Source: Modestobacter sp. VKM Ac-2977 (GTDB taxonomy: Bacteria > Actinomycetota > Actinomycetes > Mycobacteriales > Geodermatophilaceae). Taken from it: a stretch of DNA of 64,000 nucleotides. The notes beneath the pieces were generated by a model that saw only the letters and a list, made by a program, of their open reading frames with translations, was not told the DNA's origin and made no database searches. Shown here piece by piece: positions 37,179-45,965 of this stretch. The stretch lies in contig NZ_JAPVBQ010000001.1 of assembly GCF_026968045.1 (NCBI RefSeq), positions 819,238 to 883,237 on the forward strand, read 5' to 3'. Within the stretch, counting starts at the first letter, position 1. Each line of letters starts with the position of its first letter. A program made the translations under genes and the position numbers.

Positions 37179-37219
37179 TCGCAGGCGTGCCGAGCCGTTC
37201 GGGCGGGCAGGGCAGAGGG

Positions 37220-38140
37220 ATGCGGATCACCGTGGACGACGTCCGGACGCTGAGCTTCGACGACGGGACGCCGGTGACGGCCGCGTCCGCGATCGCACCG
37301 CTGGGCGAGGGCTGGCTGGTCGCCCCGGACGACGCGACGATCGCTGCCTGGGTGCGGCCGGGCGGGGTGACACCGGTGCGCGTGCTGCCGCCGGTGGAGG
37401 GGCTCGACCACTTCAGCGAGCCGGCGGGCACCAAGCACCTCAAGCCCGACCTGGAGGTGGCCTGCCCGGCCGAGGTGGACGGGGAGCCGGCCGTCCTGCT
37501 GCTGGGGTCGGGGTCGACGCCCCGGCGCATGCGCGGGGTGCTCGTGCGGTTGGCGGACGGCGAACCCGTCGTGCAGGCCGGCGAGCTCGGCCCGCTGTAC
37601 GCCACGGTCGGGCGGCTGCTGGAGGTGCCGGCGGAGCAGCTGAACCTGGAGGGAGCCAGCCGGCACGGGGACACCGTCCGCTGGTTCCACCGGGGCAACC
37701 TCGCCGCCGGGGCGGGGCCGGCCAGCGTCGACGTGCCGCTGGCCGACCTGGTCGCCGCCGTGCTGGGCCGGGCCGGTGTCGATGCGGTGCCGGTGTCGGC
37801 GCCCCGGTCCTACGACCTCGGCCGGGTGGCCGGTGTGGGGCTGGCGGTCACCGACGCGATCGCGCTGCCCGACGGGCGGACCCTGCTCTCCGCGGCCGCC
37901 GAGGACACCCCCAACGCGGTCGACGACGGGCCGGTCGTCGCAGCGGCCCTCGCGCTGGTCGACGGCGAGACGGTGCTCGACATCGCGGCGGTGCCCGAGG
38001 TCGACGGCCGGGTGCACAAGGTCGAGGGGCTGGCGCTCCGCGAGGTCGAGGACGCCCGGGCGCACGTGCTGGCCGTGGTGGACGACGACGTCCCGGGTGC
38101 GCCGTCGGTGCAGCTGGAACTGCGGGTCGAGTTCAGCTGA
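37220..38140 (+). CDS. Uncharacterised beta-rich protein (DUF6929-like)
   Basis: A 306-residue soluble protein without signal peptide, built of short beta strands with glycine turns. It begins VDDVRTLSFDDGTPVTAASAIAPLGEGWLVAPDD and contains GTKHLKPDLEVA, LLLGSGSTPRRMRG, LNLEGASRHGDTVRWFHRGN and VHKVEGLALREV. The repeated strand pattern suggests a beta-propeller, and it resembles proteins labelled DUF6929. A GAGGG site abuts the ATG weakly. Its last 8 bp overlap the convergent channel-like gene. The function is unknown. Confidence 0.78.
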   Translation: MRITVDDVRTLSFDDGTPVTAASAIAPLGEGWLVAPDDATIAAWVRPGGVTPVRVLPPVEGLDHFSEPAGTKHLKPDLEVACPAEVDGEPAVLLLGSGSTPRRMRGVLVRLADGEPVVQAGELGPLYATVGRLLEVPAEQLNLEGASRHGDTVRWFHRGNLAAGAGPASVDVPLADLVAAVLGRAGVDAVPVSAPRSYDLGRVAGVGLAVTDAIALPDGRTLLSAAAEDTPNAVDDGPVVAAALALVDGETVLDIAAVPEVDGRVHKVEGLALREVEDARAHVLAVVDDDVPGAPSVQLELRVEFS

Positions 38141-38822
38141 GCCCGGGCGCGGCCGGGTCGGCTCCCTCCGCGCGGCGTCCCTCCAGGAAGTAGGCGCCCA
38201 GCGCCCCGGCCAGGGTCGCGAAGACGGCGACGGAGTAGACGGCCAGGGCGACCTCCAGGAAGCGGGCGAGTCCGTGGTCGGTGTCCAGCAACGCGCCGGT
38301 GATGGTGGCCATGGCCGCGTCGTGCAGCGCGGGGCCGTAGGCGTCGTAGGCCCCCACCACGTAGAGCAGCTGACTGCTGGCGAGGACGACGACGCCGGTC
38401 ACCGCGGCGAGCCAGCCGATCCGGTTGGTGAGCAGCCGGCCGGCCGACCGGGACCCGCGGATGGCGGCGGACAGCACGCCGCCGACGCGGGCGGTCCGCA
38501 GCAGGGTGAGGGCGCGGGCGAAGCGGAGGAACGGCAGCGCCAGGAAGATCAGCTGCCACCAGTTGCGCAGCCAGAAGCGGCGCTGGCTGGGCGCCCGGAC
38601 CGCCCGGAAGACGAACTCGCTGACGAACACCGCCCAGCAGATCCAGCCGAGGACGCTCAGCGTCGTCACCAGCCAGGGTTCCCGGGCCAGGGCCTGCCCC
38701 AGGACGATCAGCACGAACACCAGGCCGAGCACGCCCATCGGCCGGTCGAGCTTCGTGGCCAGGCCCTCGGTCTCGACCGAGGGGTCGGCGGTGGGTCGGT
38801 GGGTCGTGCCCTCGTCGCGCAT
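38133..38822 (-). CDS. Voltage-gated-channel-like protein lacking the K+ filter
   Basis: A 229-residue membrane protein with S1-S4-like helices: VLGLVFVLIVLGQAL, LGWICWAVFVSEFVFRAVRA, and the Arg-rich LRFARALTLLRTARVGG (S4-like, about 110-130). A pore-type pair follows: LAAVTGVVVLASSQLLYVVG and VALAVYSVAVFATLAGALGAYF. Where K+ channels carry TVGYGD this protein has AMATITGALLDTDHG, so a selectivity filter is missing. It may be a non-K+ channel, a sensor or a degenerate paralogue. The ATG at 38822 is the first after the neighbouring tRNA. Confidence 0.78.
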   Translation of the reverse strand: MRDEGTTHRPTADPSVETEGLATKLDRPMGVLGLVFVLIVLGQALAREPWLVTTLSVLGWICWAVFVSEFVFRAVRAPSQRRFWLRNWWQLIFLALPFLRFARALTLLRTARVGGVLSAAIRGSRSAGRLLTNRIGWLAAVTGVVVLASSQLLYVVGAYDAYGPALHDAAMATITGALLDTDHGLARFLEVALAVYSVAVFATLAGALGAYFLEGRRAEGADPAAPGLS

Positions 38823-38874
38823 GGGGAGAGGCCTACCCGCTGGCTCCCGGAGGCCGCACGTCGGTGTCCGCCCG

Positions 38875-38955
38875 TGCGGGAGGCGGGACTCGAACCCGCA
38901 CGCCCGAAGGCACCAGATCCTAAGTCTGGCGTGGCTGCCGTTACACCACTCCCGC
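38875..38955 (-). tRNA. tRNA-Leu (anticodon UAG)
   Basis: On the minus strand the acceptor stem GCGGGAG pairs with CTCCCGC, followed by discriminator A. The anticodon stem CCAGA/TCTGG holds the loop CTTAGGA, anticodon UAG (Leu, codons CUN). A long variable arm (TGCCTTCGGGCGT) and a T-arm GCGGGTTCGAGTCCCGC are present. CCA is not encoded. Confidence 0.97.
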
Positions 38956-39018
38956 GTTGGGGGGAGTGTAGGAGCCTCCCGCTCGGCCGCGGTCGGACCG
39001 ATCTGGCAGGCTGTCGCC

Positions 39019-39300
39019 GTGCCGAGGACCCCCGAGCAGATCCAGCAGGAGATCGACGCCGCCCGCGAGTCCCTGGGGGCGACCCTGGACGAACTGGCGT
39101 TCCGCACGAACCCGCAGCGCCTGGCCGACCAGGGCAAGGCAAAGGTGCAGGAGTTCCTGCAGAGCCCGCCCGGGATCGCGATCGTCAGCGTGGTCGGCCT
39201 GACCATCACCTTCGTCGTGACCCGGAAGGTCGTCCGCCGCGTCCGGGGCACCGACCGCCGCCGGGTCGAGCCCGTGGTCACCTACCGCCGGGTGCGCTGA
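39019..39300 (+). CDS. DUF3618 family membrane-associated protein
   Basis: A 93-residue protein starting with the family motif TPEQIQQEIDAARESLGATLDEL. One hydrophobic helix (GIAIVSVVGLTITFVVT, about 52-68) and an Arg-rich cytosolic tail follow. DUF3618 genes usually accompany holin-like and LEA-like envelope stress genes (as at the left end of this window). Here it stands apart from them. The GTG at 39019 is 6 nt after CAGGCT, consistent with leaderless expression. Confidence 0.92.
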   Translation: MPRTPEQIQQEIDAARESLGATLDELAFRTNPQRLADQGKAKVQEFLQSPPGIAIVSVVGLTITFVVTRKVVRRVRGTDRRRVEPVVTYRRVR

Positions 39301-39408
39301 CCCGGGACGTCGGCGCCCAGTGTCGAGCTGGGCACGCCTGACACCCGGGCGAGACGTGCACAGCTCGTCACCCGGCGAGCGCGGGAGAGCCGGCGGACAC
39401 TCGGCGGC

Positions 39409-39906
39409 GTGTACCCACCGCCGCGTGACCCCGTCGGACCCGGCCAGGAGTCGGTCTGGAGCTACCCGCGCCCGCCGTCGGCCGAGGTGACCGGACGACG
39501 CCTCGAGCTCACCCTCGGCGGGCAGGTGATCGCCCGCAGCGACCGGGCCGTGCGGGTCTGCGAGACCAGTCACCCGCCGGTCTTCTACGTGCCCCGGGAC
39601 GACGTGGCGGCCGGCGTCCTGGAGCGGTGCGCCGGCTCGTCGTGGTGCGAGTTCAAGGGCATGGCCACCTACTGGGACGCCGTCGTCGACGGGGTGCGCC
39701 ACCCGTCGATCGCCTGGTCCTACGAGCAGCCCACGGCCGGCTACGAGCAGCTGCGCGGTGCGCTCGCCTTCTACCCCAGCCGGCTCGACGTCGCGACCGT
39801 CGACGGGGAGCCGGTACGGGCCCAGGCCGGTGACTTCTACGGCGGCTGGATCACCGACGAGGTGGTCGGCCCGTTCAAGGGCGAACCCGGCACGCGCGGG
39901 TGGTGA
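39409..39906 (+). CDS. DUF427 family protein
   Basis: A 165-residue protein of the DUF427 (NTP_transf-like beta-tent) family. It contains the features VCETSHPPVFYVPRDDV, SWCEFKGMATYWDAVVDG, and IAWSYEQPTAGYEQLRGALAFYPSRLD. These are invariant-looking blocks around a presumed binding pocket with Cys, Lys and Trp. The biochemical role is unknown. GACACT lies 7 nt before the GTG. It ends 31 bp before the csoR start, close to the CsoR operator. Confidence 0.92.
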   Translation: MYPPPRDPVGPGQESVWSYPRPPSAEVTGRRLELTLGGQVIARSDRAVRVCETSHPPVFYVPRDDVAAGVLERCAGSSWCEFKGMATYWDAVVDGVRHPSIAWSYEQPTAGYEQLRGALAFYPSRLDVATVDGEPVRAQAGDFYGGWITDEVVGPFKGEPGTRGW

Positions 39907-39911
39907 ACCCC

Positions 39912-39930
39912 TACCCCCCAGGGGTATGCT
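39912..39930 (+). promoter_or_regulatory. CsoR operator overlapping a leaderless -10
   Basis: TACCCC-CCA-GGGGTA (39912-39926) is a perfect 6-3-6 palindrome matching known CsoR boxes. TATGCT at 39925-39930 shares its last two bases and lies 7 nt before the csoR ATG. CsoR bound here would block RNA polymerase, giving autorepression relieved by Cu(I). Confidence 0.85.
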
Positions 39931-39937
39931 CGCCGGC

Positions 39938-40231
39938 ATGACGGGCTACGCCGGCGACAAGGACCAGGTGCTCGCGCGCCTCAAGCGGGTCGAGGGCCAG
40001 GTCCGCGGCATCGCGCGGATGGTGGAGGACGACACGTACTGCATCGACGTCCTCACCCAGGTCTCCGCGGCCACCAAGGCCCTGCAGGCGGTCGCGCTCG
40101 GCCTGCTCGACGACCACCTCGGCCACTGCGTCCGCGACGCGGTGGCCAGCAGCGCCGACGACGACGGTGCCGCCGCCGACGCGAAGATCGCCGAGGCCTC
40201 GGCCGCCATCGCCCGGCTCGTCCGTTCCTGA
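39938..40231 (+). CDS. csoR: Copper-sensing repressor CsoR
   Basis: A 97-residue helical DNA-binding repressor. The Cu(I) ligand set is present: Cys in [10 protein letters not shown] (about 35), then His and Cys in DDHLGHCV (about 60 and 64). [20 protein letters not shown] is the typical N-terminal helix that contacts DNA. It should repress its own promoter and the downstream copZ-copA, releasing on copper binding. The ATG sits 7 nt after a TATGCT hexamer that overlaps the operator. Confidence 0.97.
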   Translation: MTGYAGDKDQVLARLKRVEGQVRGIARMVEDDTYCIDVLTQVSAATKALQAVALGLLDDHLGHCVRDAVASSADDDGAAADAKIAEASAAIARLVRS

Positions 40232-40270
40232 TCCCGCTCCCTGACCCCCGCTCCCGAGGAGAGAACCACC

Positions 40271-40477
40271 GTGCAGACCCTGGACTTCACCGTCACCGGC
40301 ATGACCTGCCAGCACTGCGTCGCCTCCGTCACCGAGGAGGTCACCGAGCTCTCCGGCGTGCAGGAGGTCGACGTCGACCTGGCCACCGGCCGGCTGCGCG
40401 TCGTCGGCGACGTCACCACCGACCAGGTGCAGGCCGCCGTGTCCGAGGCCGGCGACTACACCGCCCAGCCGGCATGA
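40271..40477 (+). CDS. copZ: Copper chaperone CopZ
   Basis: A 68-residue heavy-metal-associated domain protein with the Cu(I) motif GMTCQHC near residue 11 and the ferredoxin-like HMA pattern [17 protein letters not shown]. It shuttles Cu(I) to the CopA ATPase. The GTG has GAGGAGAG upstream. Its stop overlaps the copA ATG (ATGA), so the two are made together. Confidence 0.96.
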   Translation: MQTLDFTVTGMTCQHCVASVTEEVTELSGVQEVDVDLATGRLRVVGDVTTDQVQAAVSEAGDYTAQPA

Positions 40478-42759
40478 GCGCCGGGCCCCAGGCGGAGCCG
40501 TCTGCAGCCGGGGGCCCGGCCGGCTCGAACCCGGTTGCCGAGGACGAGGTCCGCCTCGACATCACCGGCATGACCTGCGCGAGCTGCGCGAACCGGATCG
40601 AGCGCAAGCTCAACAAGCTCGACGGCGTGCAGGCCAGCGTCAACTACGCCACCGAGGCCGCGACCGTCCGGTTCGACCCGGCCCTGATCGACCCCGACCA
40701 GCTGGTGGCCACGGTCGTCGCCGCCGGCTACTCCGCCGCACTCCCGGCTCCGCCGGTCACCGAGGACGACGCCGGGGCCCCGGACGAGGTGGCCCGGACG
40801 CCGGAGGCGGCGCTGCGGCAGCGGCTGCTGGTCAGTGCCGCGCTCACGCTGCCGGTGCTGGTGCTCTCCATGGTCCCGGCGCTGCAGTTCGACAACTGGC
40901 AGTGGCTGGCGCTCACCCTGGCCAGCCCGGTCGCGGTCTGGGGTGCCTGGCCGTTCCACCGCGCTGCGGTGGTCAACGCCCGGCACGGGGCCAGCACCAT
41001 GGACACCCTGGTCTCGATCGGGATCAGCGCCGCCTACCTCTGGTCGCTGTGGGCGCTGTTCCTCGGTGACGCGGGGATGCCCGGCATGCGGATGGAGTTC
41101 ACGCTCCTCCCCGAACGGGGCGCCGGCACGCACGAGATCTACCTGGAGGTGGCGGCGGCGGTCACCGTCTTCCTGCTGGCCGGCCGCTGGGCCGAGGCGC
41201 GGGCCAAGCGCCGCTCCGGTGCCGCACTGACTGCGCTGCTCGAGCTGGGGGCCAAGGACGCCGCCGTGCTGCGGGACGGGCGTGAGGTGCGGGTGCCGAT
41301 CGGCCAGCTCGTCGTCGGCGACCGGTTCGTCGTCCGGCCAGGGGAGAAGGTCGCCACCGACGGCGTCGTCGTCAGCGGCAGCTCCGCGGTCGACCTGTCG
41401 ATGCTGACCGGGGAGAGCGTGCCGGTCGAGGTCGCCGAGGGCGACCGGGTCACCGGTGCGACGGTCAACGTCGGCGGCCGGCTGGTCGTCGAGGCGACCC
41501 GGGTGGGCACCGACACGACGCTGGCCCAGCTCGGCCGGCTGGTCACCCAGGCGCAGAGCGGCAAGGCGCCGGTGCAGCGGCTGGCCGACCGGGTCTCGGC
41601 GGTCTTCGTCCCCGTCGTCCTGGTCATCGCGGTCGCCACCCTGGTCACCTGGCTGGTCGTCACCGGTGACGTCACGGCGGCCTTCACCGCCGCGGTCGCC
41701 GTGCTCGTCATCGCCTGCCCGTGCGCCCTGGGCCTGGCCACGCCCACCGCCCTGCTGGTCGGTACCGGCCGTGGCGCTCAGCTCGGCGTGCTGATCAAGG
41801 GCCCGGAGGTGCTGGAGAGCACCCGCCGCGTGGACACCGTGCTGCTGGACAAGACCGGCACCGTCACCACCGGGCAGATGAGCCTGGTGGAGGTGGCCGG
41901 GCACCCGGAGACGCTGCGGCTCGCGGCCGCGGTGGAGGCCGGCTCCGAGCACCCCATCGCCCGGGCCATCGTCGCCGCCGCCGGTGAGCTCCCCGACGTC
42001 GAGGGCTTCACCAGTCAGCAGGGGATCGGCGTGCAGGGGCGGGTGGACGGCCGGGACGTCGTCGTCGGGCGGGCGTCGGCGATGCCCGGCCCGGTGCCGG
42101 CCGAGCTGGCCGCAGTGGTCGAGCGGGCCGAGCAGGCCGGGCAGACGGCCGTGCTGGTCGCCGTGGACGGCGCGGTCGCCGGGGTCTGCGTCGTCGCCGA
42201 CACCGTCAAGCCCACCAGCGCGGCCGCGATCGCGCGGCTGCGGGAGCTGGGGCTCGCGCCGGTGCTGCTGACCGGTGACAACGCCGGTGCCGCCGCGGCG
42301 GTGGCCCGCTCGGTCGGGCTGGACCCCGACCGCGGTGAGGTCGTCGCCGGGGTGCTGCCCGCGGGCAAGGTCGACGTCGTCCGGGAGCTGCAGGCACAGG
42401 GTCGGGTGGTCGCCATGGTCGGGGACGGCGTGAACGACGCGCCCGCGCTGGCCCAGGCAGACCTCGGGCTGGCGATGGGCTCGGGCACCGACGTCGCGAT
42501 CGAGGCCAGCGACCTGACCCTGGTGCGGGCCGACCTGGATGCCGCGGTCGACGCCGTCCGGCTGTCCCGGCGGACCCTCGCGGTGATCAAGGGCAACCTG
42601 TTCTGGGCGTTCGCCTACAACGTCGCGCTGGTGCCGCTGGCCGCCCTGGGGTTCCTCAACCCGCTGCTGGCCGGGTTGGCGATGGCGGCGTCCTCGGTGC
42701 TGGTGGTCACCAACAGCCTGCGGTTGCGGGCCTTCCGGTCCAGCGCGCCGGCGGCCTGA
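40474..42759 (+). CDS. copA: Cu(I)-exporting P1B-type ATPase
   Basis: A 761-residue copper pump. One N-terminal HMA domain has GMTCASC near residue 32. Eight predicted membrane helices include the Cu-binding ACPCALG motif in helix 6 (about 413). Helix 7 and 8 ligands are YN in [14 protein letters not shown] and the M-x-x-SS in [11 protein letters not shown]. The actuator loop has LTGES, the phosphorylation site is DKTGTVT (about 459), and the hinge is [10 protein letters not shown]. It lies third in the csoR-copZ-copA operon. The stop codon is the loop of an 11-bp terminator stem. Confidence 0.98.
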   Translation: MSAGPQAEPSAAGGPAGSNPVAEDEVRLDITGMTCASCANRIERKLNKLDGVQASVNYATEAATVRFDPALIDPDQLVATVVAAGYSAALPAPPVTEDDAGAPDEVARTPEAALRQRLLVSAALTLPVLVLSMVPALQFDNWQWLALTLASPVAVWGAWPFHRAAVVNARHGASTMDTLVSIGISAAYLWSLWALFLGDAGMPGMRMEFTLLPERGAGTHEIYLEVAAAVTVFLLAGRWAEARAKRRSGAALTALLELGAKDAAVLRDGREVRVPIGQLVVGDRFVVRPGEKVATDGVVVSGSSAVDLSMLTGESVPVEVAEGDRVTGATVNVGGRLVVEATRVGTDTTLAQLGRLVTQAQSGKAPVQRLADRVSAVFVPVVLVIAVATLVTWLVVTGDVTAAFTAAVAVLVIACPCALGLATPTALLVGTGRGAQLGVLIKGPEVLESTRRVDTVLLDKTGTVTTGQMSLVEVAGHPETLRLAAAVEAGSEHPIARAIVAAAGELPDVEGFTSQQGIGVQGRVDGRDVVVGRASAMPGPVPAELAAVVERAEQAGQTAVLVAVDGAVAGVCVVADTVKPTSAAAIARLRELGLAPVLLTGDNAGAAAAVARSVGLDPDRGEVVAGVLPAGKVDVVRELQAQGRVVAMVGDGVNDAPALAQADLGLAMGSGTDVAIEASDLTLVRADLDAAVDAVRLSRRTLAVIKGNLFWAFAYNVALVPLAALGFLNPLLAGLAMAASSVLVVTNSLRLRAFRSSAPAA

Positions 42760-42770
42760 GGCCGCCGGCG
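42746..42770. terminator. 11-bp stem with the copA stop codon as loop
   Basis: CGCCGGCGGCC (42746-42756) and GGCCGCCGGCG (42760-42770) are perfect arms. The three-base loop is TGA, the copA stop. It lies between copA and the convergent TetR gene. Confidence 0.8.
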
Positions 42771-42793
42771 CCGGCGCGGGTCAGGAGGCCGGC

Positions 42794-43414
42794 TCAGGCG
42801 GCGCGGCGGGCGGTGACCAACGGCAGGACGACGTCGGTCAGCACCTCGTCGGCGAACGCGGGGGAGACGGGCTGCCCGCCGAAGAGCCAGCGCTGCAGGA
42901 TCGGCGAGCTCGCCGTCGAGGCGACCGCGGTGCCCAGTGCCGCCGGAGACACCTCGCCGCGGGCCTCGGCCCGCTCCCACACCTGGCGGAACGCCGAGCT
43001 CCAGACCTCCATCGGGCCGCTGTGGAAGGCCTCGCGCAGCTCCGGCTCGTGCGGCAGCGCCGACAGCAGCGACAGCGTGGCCGCCCCCAGGGGACCGTTG
43101 ACCGCATCGACCAGCCAGTGCAGCAGGAGCCGGAGGTCGCCCTCGAGCGAACCGGTGTCGGGCGGCTCGATCGACGTCTGGCTCAGGTCGGCGACGGCGT
43201 CGGCGACCAGCTCGGACTTGGTCCGCCAGCGGCGGTAGATCGTGGCCTTGCCGACGCCGGCGGCCGAGGCGACGGCGTCCATCGTCAGGGCCGCGTAGCC
43301 GGACTCGGCCAGCACCTGCAGGATCGCTTGCCGGATGGCCCCGTCGCGGGAGGGATCACGCGGCCGCCCGCCGCGACCGGGGCGGGCAGCATCGGCGGGA
43401 GTCAGGGGAGGCAC
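42794..43414 (-). CDS. TetR/AcrR-family regulator
   Basis: A 206-residue repressor. The HTH is IRQAILQVLAESGYAALTMDAVASAAGVGKATIYRRWRTKSELV (about 30-70), the classical TetR pattern with the GVGKATIYRRW recognition helix. A C-terminal TetR_C-like helical ligand domain follows. TAGGGT lies 7 nt before the GTG at 43414. It is divergent from the EAL-protein gene across 120 bp, which it may regulate. The ligand is unknown. Convergence with copA does not itself imply a copper role. Confidence 0.92.
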   Translation of the reverse strand: MPPLTPADAARPGRGGRPRDPSRDGAIRQAILQVLAESGYAALTMDAVASAAGVGKATIYRRWRTKSELVADAVADLSQTSIEPPDTGSLEGDLRLLLHWLVDAVNGPLGAATLSLLSALPHEPELREAFHSGPMEVWSSAFRQVWERAEARGEVSPAALGTAVASTASSPILQRWLFGGQPVSPAFADEVLTDVVLPLVTARRAA

Positions 43415-43534
43415 ACTCGGGACCCTAGCCGAGTTGATCTTCGATGGCGTGTGACTTCCCCCGTGCTGGGGACGAGCAGGATCCGGCCCGCGCGCCTGCG
43501 TGTTCGTGGGGTCACGGTCGGTCATCCTGCAGCG

Positions 43535-44614
43535 GTGAACGAGCCTGTGGACGTCGTTCGTCCCTCCTGGGAGACCCCCCAGCGTGCCCGCCGGCTGCTG
43601 CTGGCCAGCACGCTCAGCCACGTGCTGCCCAGCATCTCCCGGATCGCCGGCGCGATGGGGCTGCGGATCGGCACCGCCCCGGGCCTGCTGGACATCGTCG
43701 ACGACGAGGGCGGCCGGCGGATCGACCGGCTGTTCCAGCGGCTGGCCCGGGAGCTCACCGCTGCCGAGACCGAGGCCGTCCGGGTGACCACCGACCCGCC
43801 CAGCGACGGGGTCGCCCTGGCCACCCGGCTGCTCACCTCGCCGACTCTCGCCACCGAACTCGCTCGCCGGGGGGTGACCGTGGAGATGGCGCTGCTCACC
43901 GACGCCGAGCTCTGGCCGGTCTACCAGCCGATCATGTCCCTCACGACCGGCGGCATGGTCGGCCACGAGGCGCTGCTGCGCGGCCGGGTCGACGGGCGCG
44001 AGGTCGGCGGCGGCGACCTGTTCTTCCTCGCCGAGCGGGCCGGCTGGCTGCGCCGGCTGGACCGGGTGGCCCGGGAGGCTGCCATCCGCGGCGCGGCCGG
44101 GTGGCTGGGCAGCGCGGACCTCTACGTGAACTCCGATCCGGCGGCGGTGCACCGGCCCTCGGTGTGCCTGGCCAGCACCGAGCGGGCGGTGCACGACAGC
44201 GGCATCGACCCCCGGCAGCTGGTGTTCGAGGTCGTCGCCTCGCACGCGGTGATCGACCACGAGCACCTGCTCTCGGTGCTCGAACACCACCGGTCGCTGG
44301 GCTGGCGGGTGGCGTTGGACGATGTCGGCGTCGGCTGGTCCAGCCTGGCGCTGGTGAGCGTGGTGCGCCCCGACGTCGTCAAGCTCAGCAAGACCCTCGT
44401 CTCCCGGCTGCAGGAACCCGGTGCCCAGGCCATCGCCCGGGCGCTCACCGAGCTGACCCACGTGCAGGGCGGGGTCGTGGTGGCCGAGGGCATCGAGTCC
44501 GAGCGGATCGCCGACCAGGCGCGCGCCGTGGGCGCCGACCTGGGTCAGGGCTGGCTGTTCGGCCGCCCGGTGCGCCCCGAGCCCGAGGCCGAACCGGAGC
44601 TCGCCTTCGCCTGA
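43535..44614 (+). CDS. EAL-domain protein (c-di-GMP phosphodiesterase family)
   Basis: A 359-residue protein. The N-terminal ~120 residues are a helical region with no clear family match (RRLLLASTLSHVLPSISRIAGAMG). The EAL domain (about 125-350) has HEALLRG for the EAL motif, NSD, FEVVAS in place of ELTE, LDDVGVGWSS for DDFGxGxSS, VVKLSK with the catalytic-site Lys, VVAEGIESE and GQGWLFGRP. Most metal-site residues are kept, but the second Glu of ELTE is lost and loop 6 is altered, so activity may be weak or absent. The GTG is 6 nt after CATCCT. Confidence 0.88.
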   Translation: MNEPVDVVRPSWETPQRARRLLLASTLSHVLPSISRIAGAMGLRIGTAPGLLDIVDDEGGRRIDRLFQRLARELTAAETEAVRVTTDPPSDGVALATRLLTSPTLATELARRGVTVEMALLTDAELWPVYQPIMSLTTGGMVGHEALLRGRVDGREVGGGDLFFLAERAGWLRRLDRVAREAAIRGAAGWLGSADLYVNSDPAAVHRPSVCLASTERAVHDSGIDPRQLVFEVVASHAVIDHEHLLSVLEHHRSLGWRVALDDVGVGWSSLALVSVVRPDVVKLSKTLVSRLQEPGAQAIARALTELTHVQGGVVVAEGIESERIADQARAVGADLGQGWLFGRPVRPEPEAEPELAFA

Positions 44615-44625
44615 CGGAGGCCGGT

Positions 44626-45369
44626 TCAGCCCAGCGCCGCTGCCCAGTCGTCGGTGTGGGCGGCCAGGTGGTCGGCTGTCCGCTGCCAGTACGGCCCGTC
44701 CTCGGTCCAGATGCGCGCCCATGGTCGCCTGCCGTTCGCCGCCCCGGAGCGGAGCAGCTCGACCATCGCCGTCACCCGGCGGTGCAGCATCGGCACCAGT
44801 GCTGCGCGCCCGGCGTCGTCCAGGCCGTAGCCGTCCACGACCGCACGCAGCCGCGGCAAGGTGGGTGCGAGCGGTCGGTCCGCCCGGAGAGGCACCGCGG
44901 TCTGCGCCGCGTAGGCCAGGTCCCACAGCCGCGAGCCGGGTCCGGCGGCGTCCCAGTCGATCAGCGCCCATCCGGCCGGTCGGCGTACCAGGTTCCACGG
45001 CGCCGGATCGTGGTGGACGACGAGGTCCTCGCGGTCGGCGGGGATGGCGGTCTGCCACACCGCGTCCGGGGGTGGGGTGAAGTCAGCCGCGGCATCGTGG
45101 AACTCGCGCAGCAACCGCCCGACCGCACCCAGGTCCGTGGTGCTCCATCGGGGATCGGGAGAGCCGGCCTCGCCAGAGAGGAACTGCAGCACCTGTCGCC
45201 CCTGCTCGTCGCGCCCGAGCGGGCGGGGCGCGGCGTGGAAGCCCACGGCGTGCAGATGCGCCAGCAGGGCGTCGACGGAGTCGGTCCAGGGTCCGGCGGG
45301 GCGGCGGACCGTGTCGCCGACTCGCACCACGCCGCTGCTCGCGTTGGTCGGCAGCGGCTCCTCGGTCAC
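44626..45369 (-). CDS. Aminoglycoside phosphotransferase-family (APH) kinase
   Basis: A 247-residue protein-kinase-fold phosphotransferase. The catalytic loop is VVHHDPAPWNLV (H-x-D-x-x-P-x-N) and the metal motif LIDWDAAGPG. GDTVRRPAGPWTDSVDALLAHLHAVG is the family N-terminal block. The nucleotide lobe is short, as in some small APH-like kinases of unknown substrates such as sugars, choline or antibiotics. The start GTG overlaps the stop of the preceding phosphatase gene (GTGA). No resistance role can be claimed. Confidence 0.9.
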   Translation of the reverse strand: MTEEPLPTNASSGVVRVGDTVRRPAGPWTDSVDALLAHLHAVGFHAAPRPLGRDEQGRQVLQFLSGEAGSPDPRWSTTDLGAVGRLLREFHDAAADFTPPPDAVWQTAIPADREDLVVHHDPAPWNLVRRPAGWALIDWDAAGPGSRLWDLAYAAQTAVPLRADRPLAPTLPRLRAVVDGYGLDDAGRAALVPMLHRRVTAMVELLRSGAANGRRPWARIWTEDGPYWQRTADHLAAHTDDWAAALG

Positions 45370-45965
45370 GGGCAGCCGGTGTTCCAGCCGGTCAGTGCCT
45401 GCCACTCGTGGTCGAACCCGAGCGTGCCGTACCGGCCGGTGGCGAGGGGGAACAGCGCCCCCTGCTCGGGGCCGAAGCCGATCCAGCGGGCGGCCAGGAC
45501 CCGCAGCACGTGTCCGTGCGCCACGAGTGCCACGTCCCCGTCGGCCAGCAGGGGGCGGGCCTTCTCCAGCACCCGGTCGACCCGTTCCGCCACCTGCGCC
45601 AGCGTCTCGCCCGGGGTCTCGCCGGGGACCGTGCCGTCGTGCCACAGCGACCACGAGTGGCCGACCCGCTCGCTGATCTCCGGCGTCGTCAGCCCCTCCC
45701 AGCCGCCGTAGTCGACCTCGACGAGGTCCGGCTCCAGCTGGGCGTCGATGCCGTCCTCGAACAGCCCGGCGAGCTCGGCGGTGTGCCGGGCCCGGATCAG
45801 CGGGCTGACGAAGGCGTGCGTGATCTCCCGCTGCCCGAGCACCGGGCGCAGCCGCCGGCCGTCGTCCTCGCCGTGCGGCAACAGCGGCAGGTCGGTCAGG
45901 CCGGTGTGCTGCCCGCTCGCGCTCCACTCGGTCTGCCCGTGCCGGACGACCACCAGCTCACCCAC
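45366..45965 (-). CDS. Histidine-phosphatase (phosphoglycerate-mutase-like) protein
   Basis: A 199-residue phosphatase. The catalytic motif VVRHGQTEWSASGQHTGLTDLPL and second histidine AHGHVLRVLAARW are present, with SPLIRARHTAEL and VEVDYGGWEGLTTPE in between. It most resembles acid phosphatases acting on small phosphoesters. The GTG at 45965 has GGGGAGG upstream and overlaps the MFS gene's stop by 8 bp. Its own stop overlaps the APH gene, so MFS-phosphatase-kinase form a tightly packed minus-strand operon. Confidence 0.93.
   Translation of the reverse strand: MGELVVVRHGQTEWSASGQHTGLTDLPLLPHGEDDGRRLRPVLGQREITHAFVSPLIRARHTAELAGLFEDGIDAQLEPDLVEVDYGGWEGLTTPEISERVGHSWSLWHDGTVPGETPGETLAQVAERVDRVLEKARPLLADGDVALVAHGHVLRVLAARWIGFGPEQGALFPLATGRYGTLGFDHEWQALTGWNTGCP

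Noticed and set aside
42794-43414. TetR regulator as part of the copper operon.
   Set aside because: It is convergent with copA, separated by a terminator, and CsoR with its operator already explains copper control.
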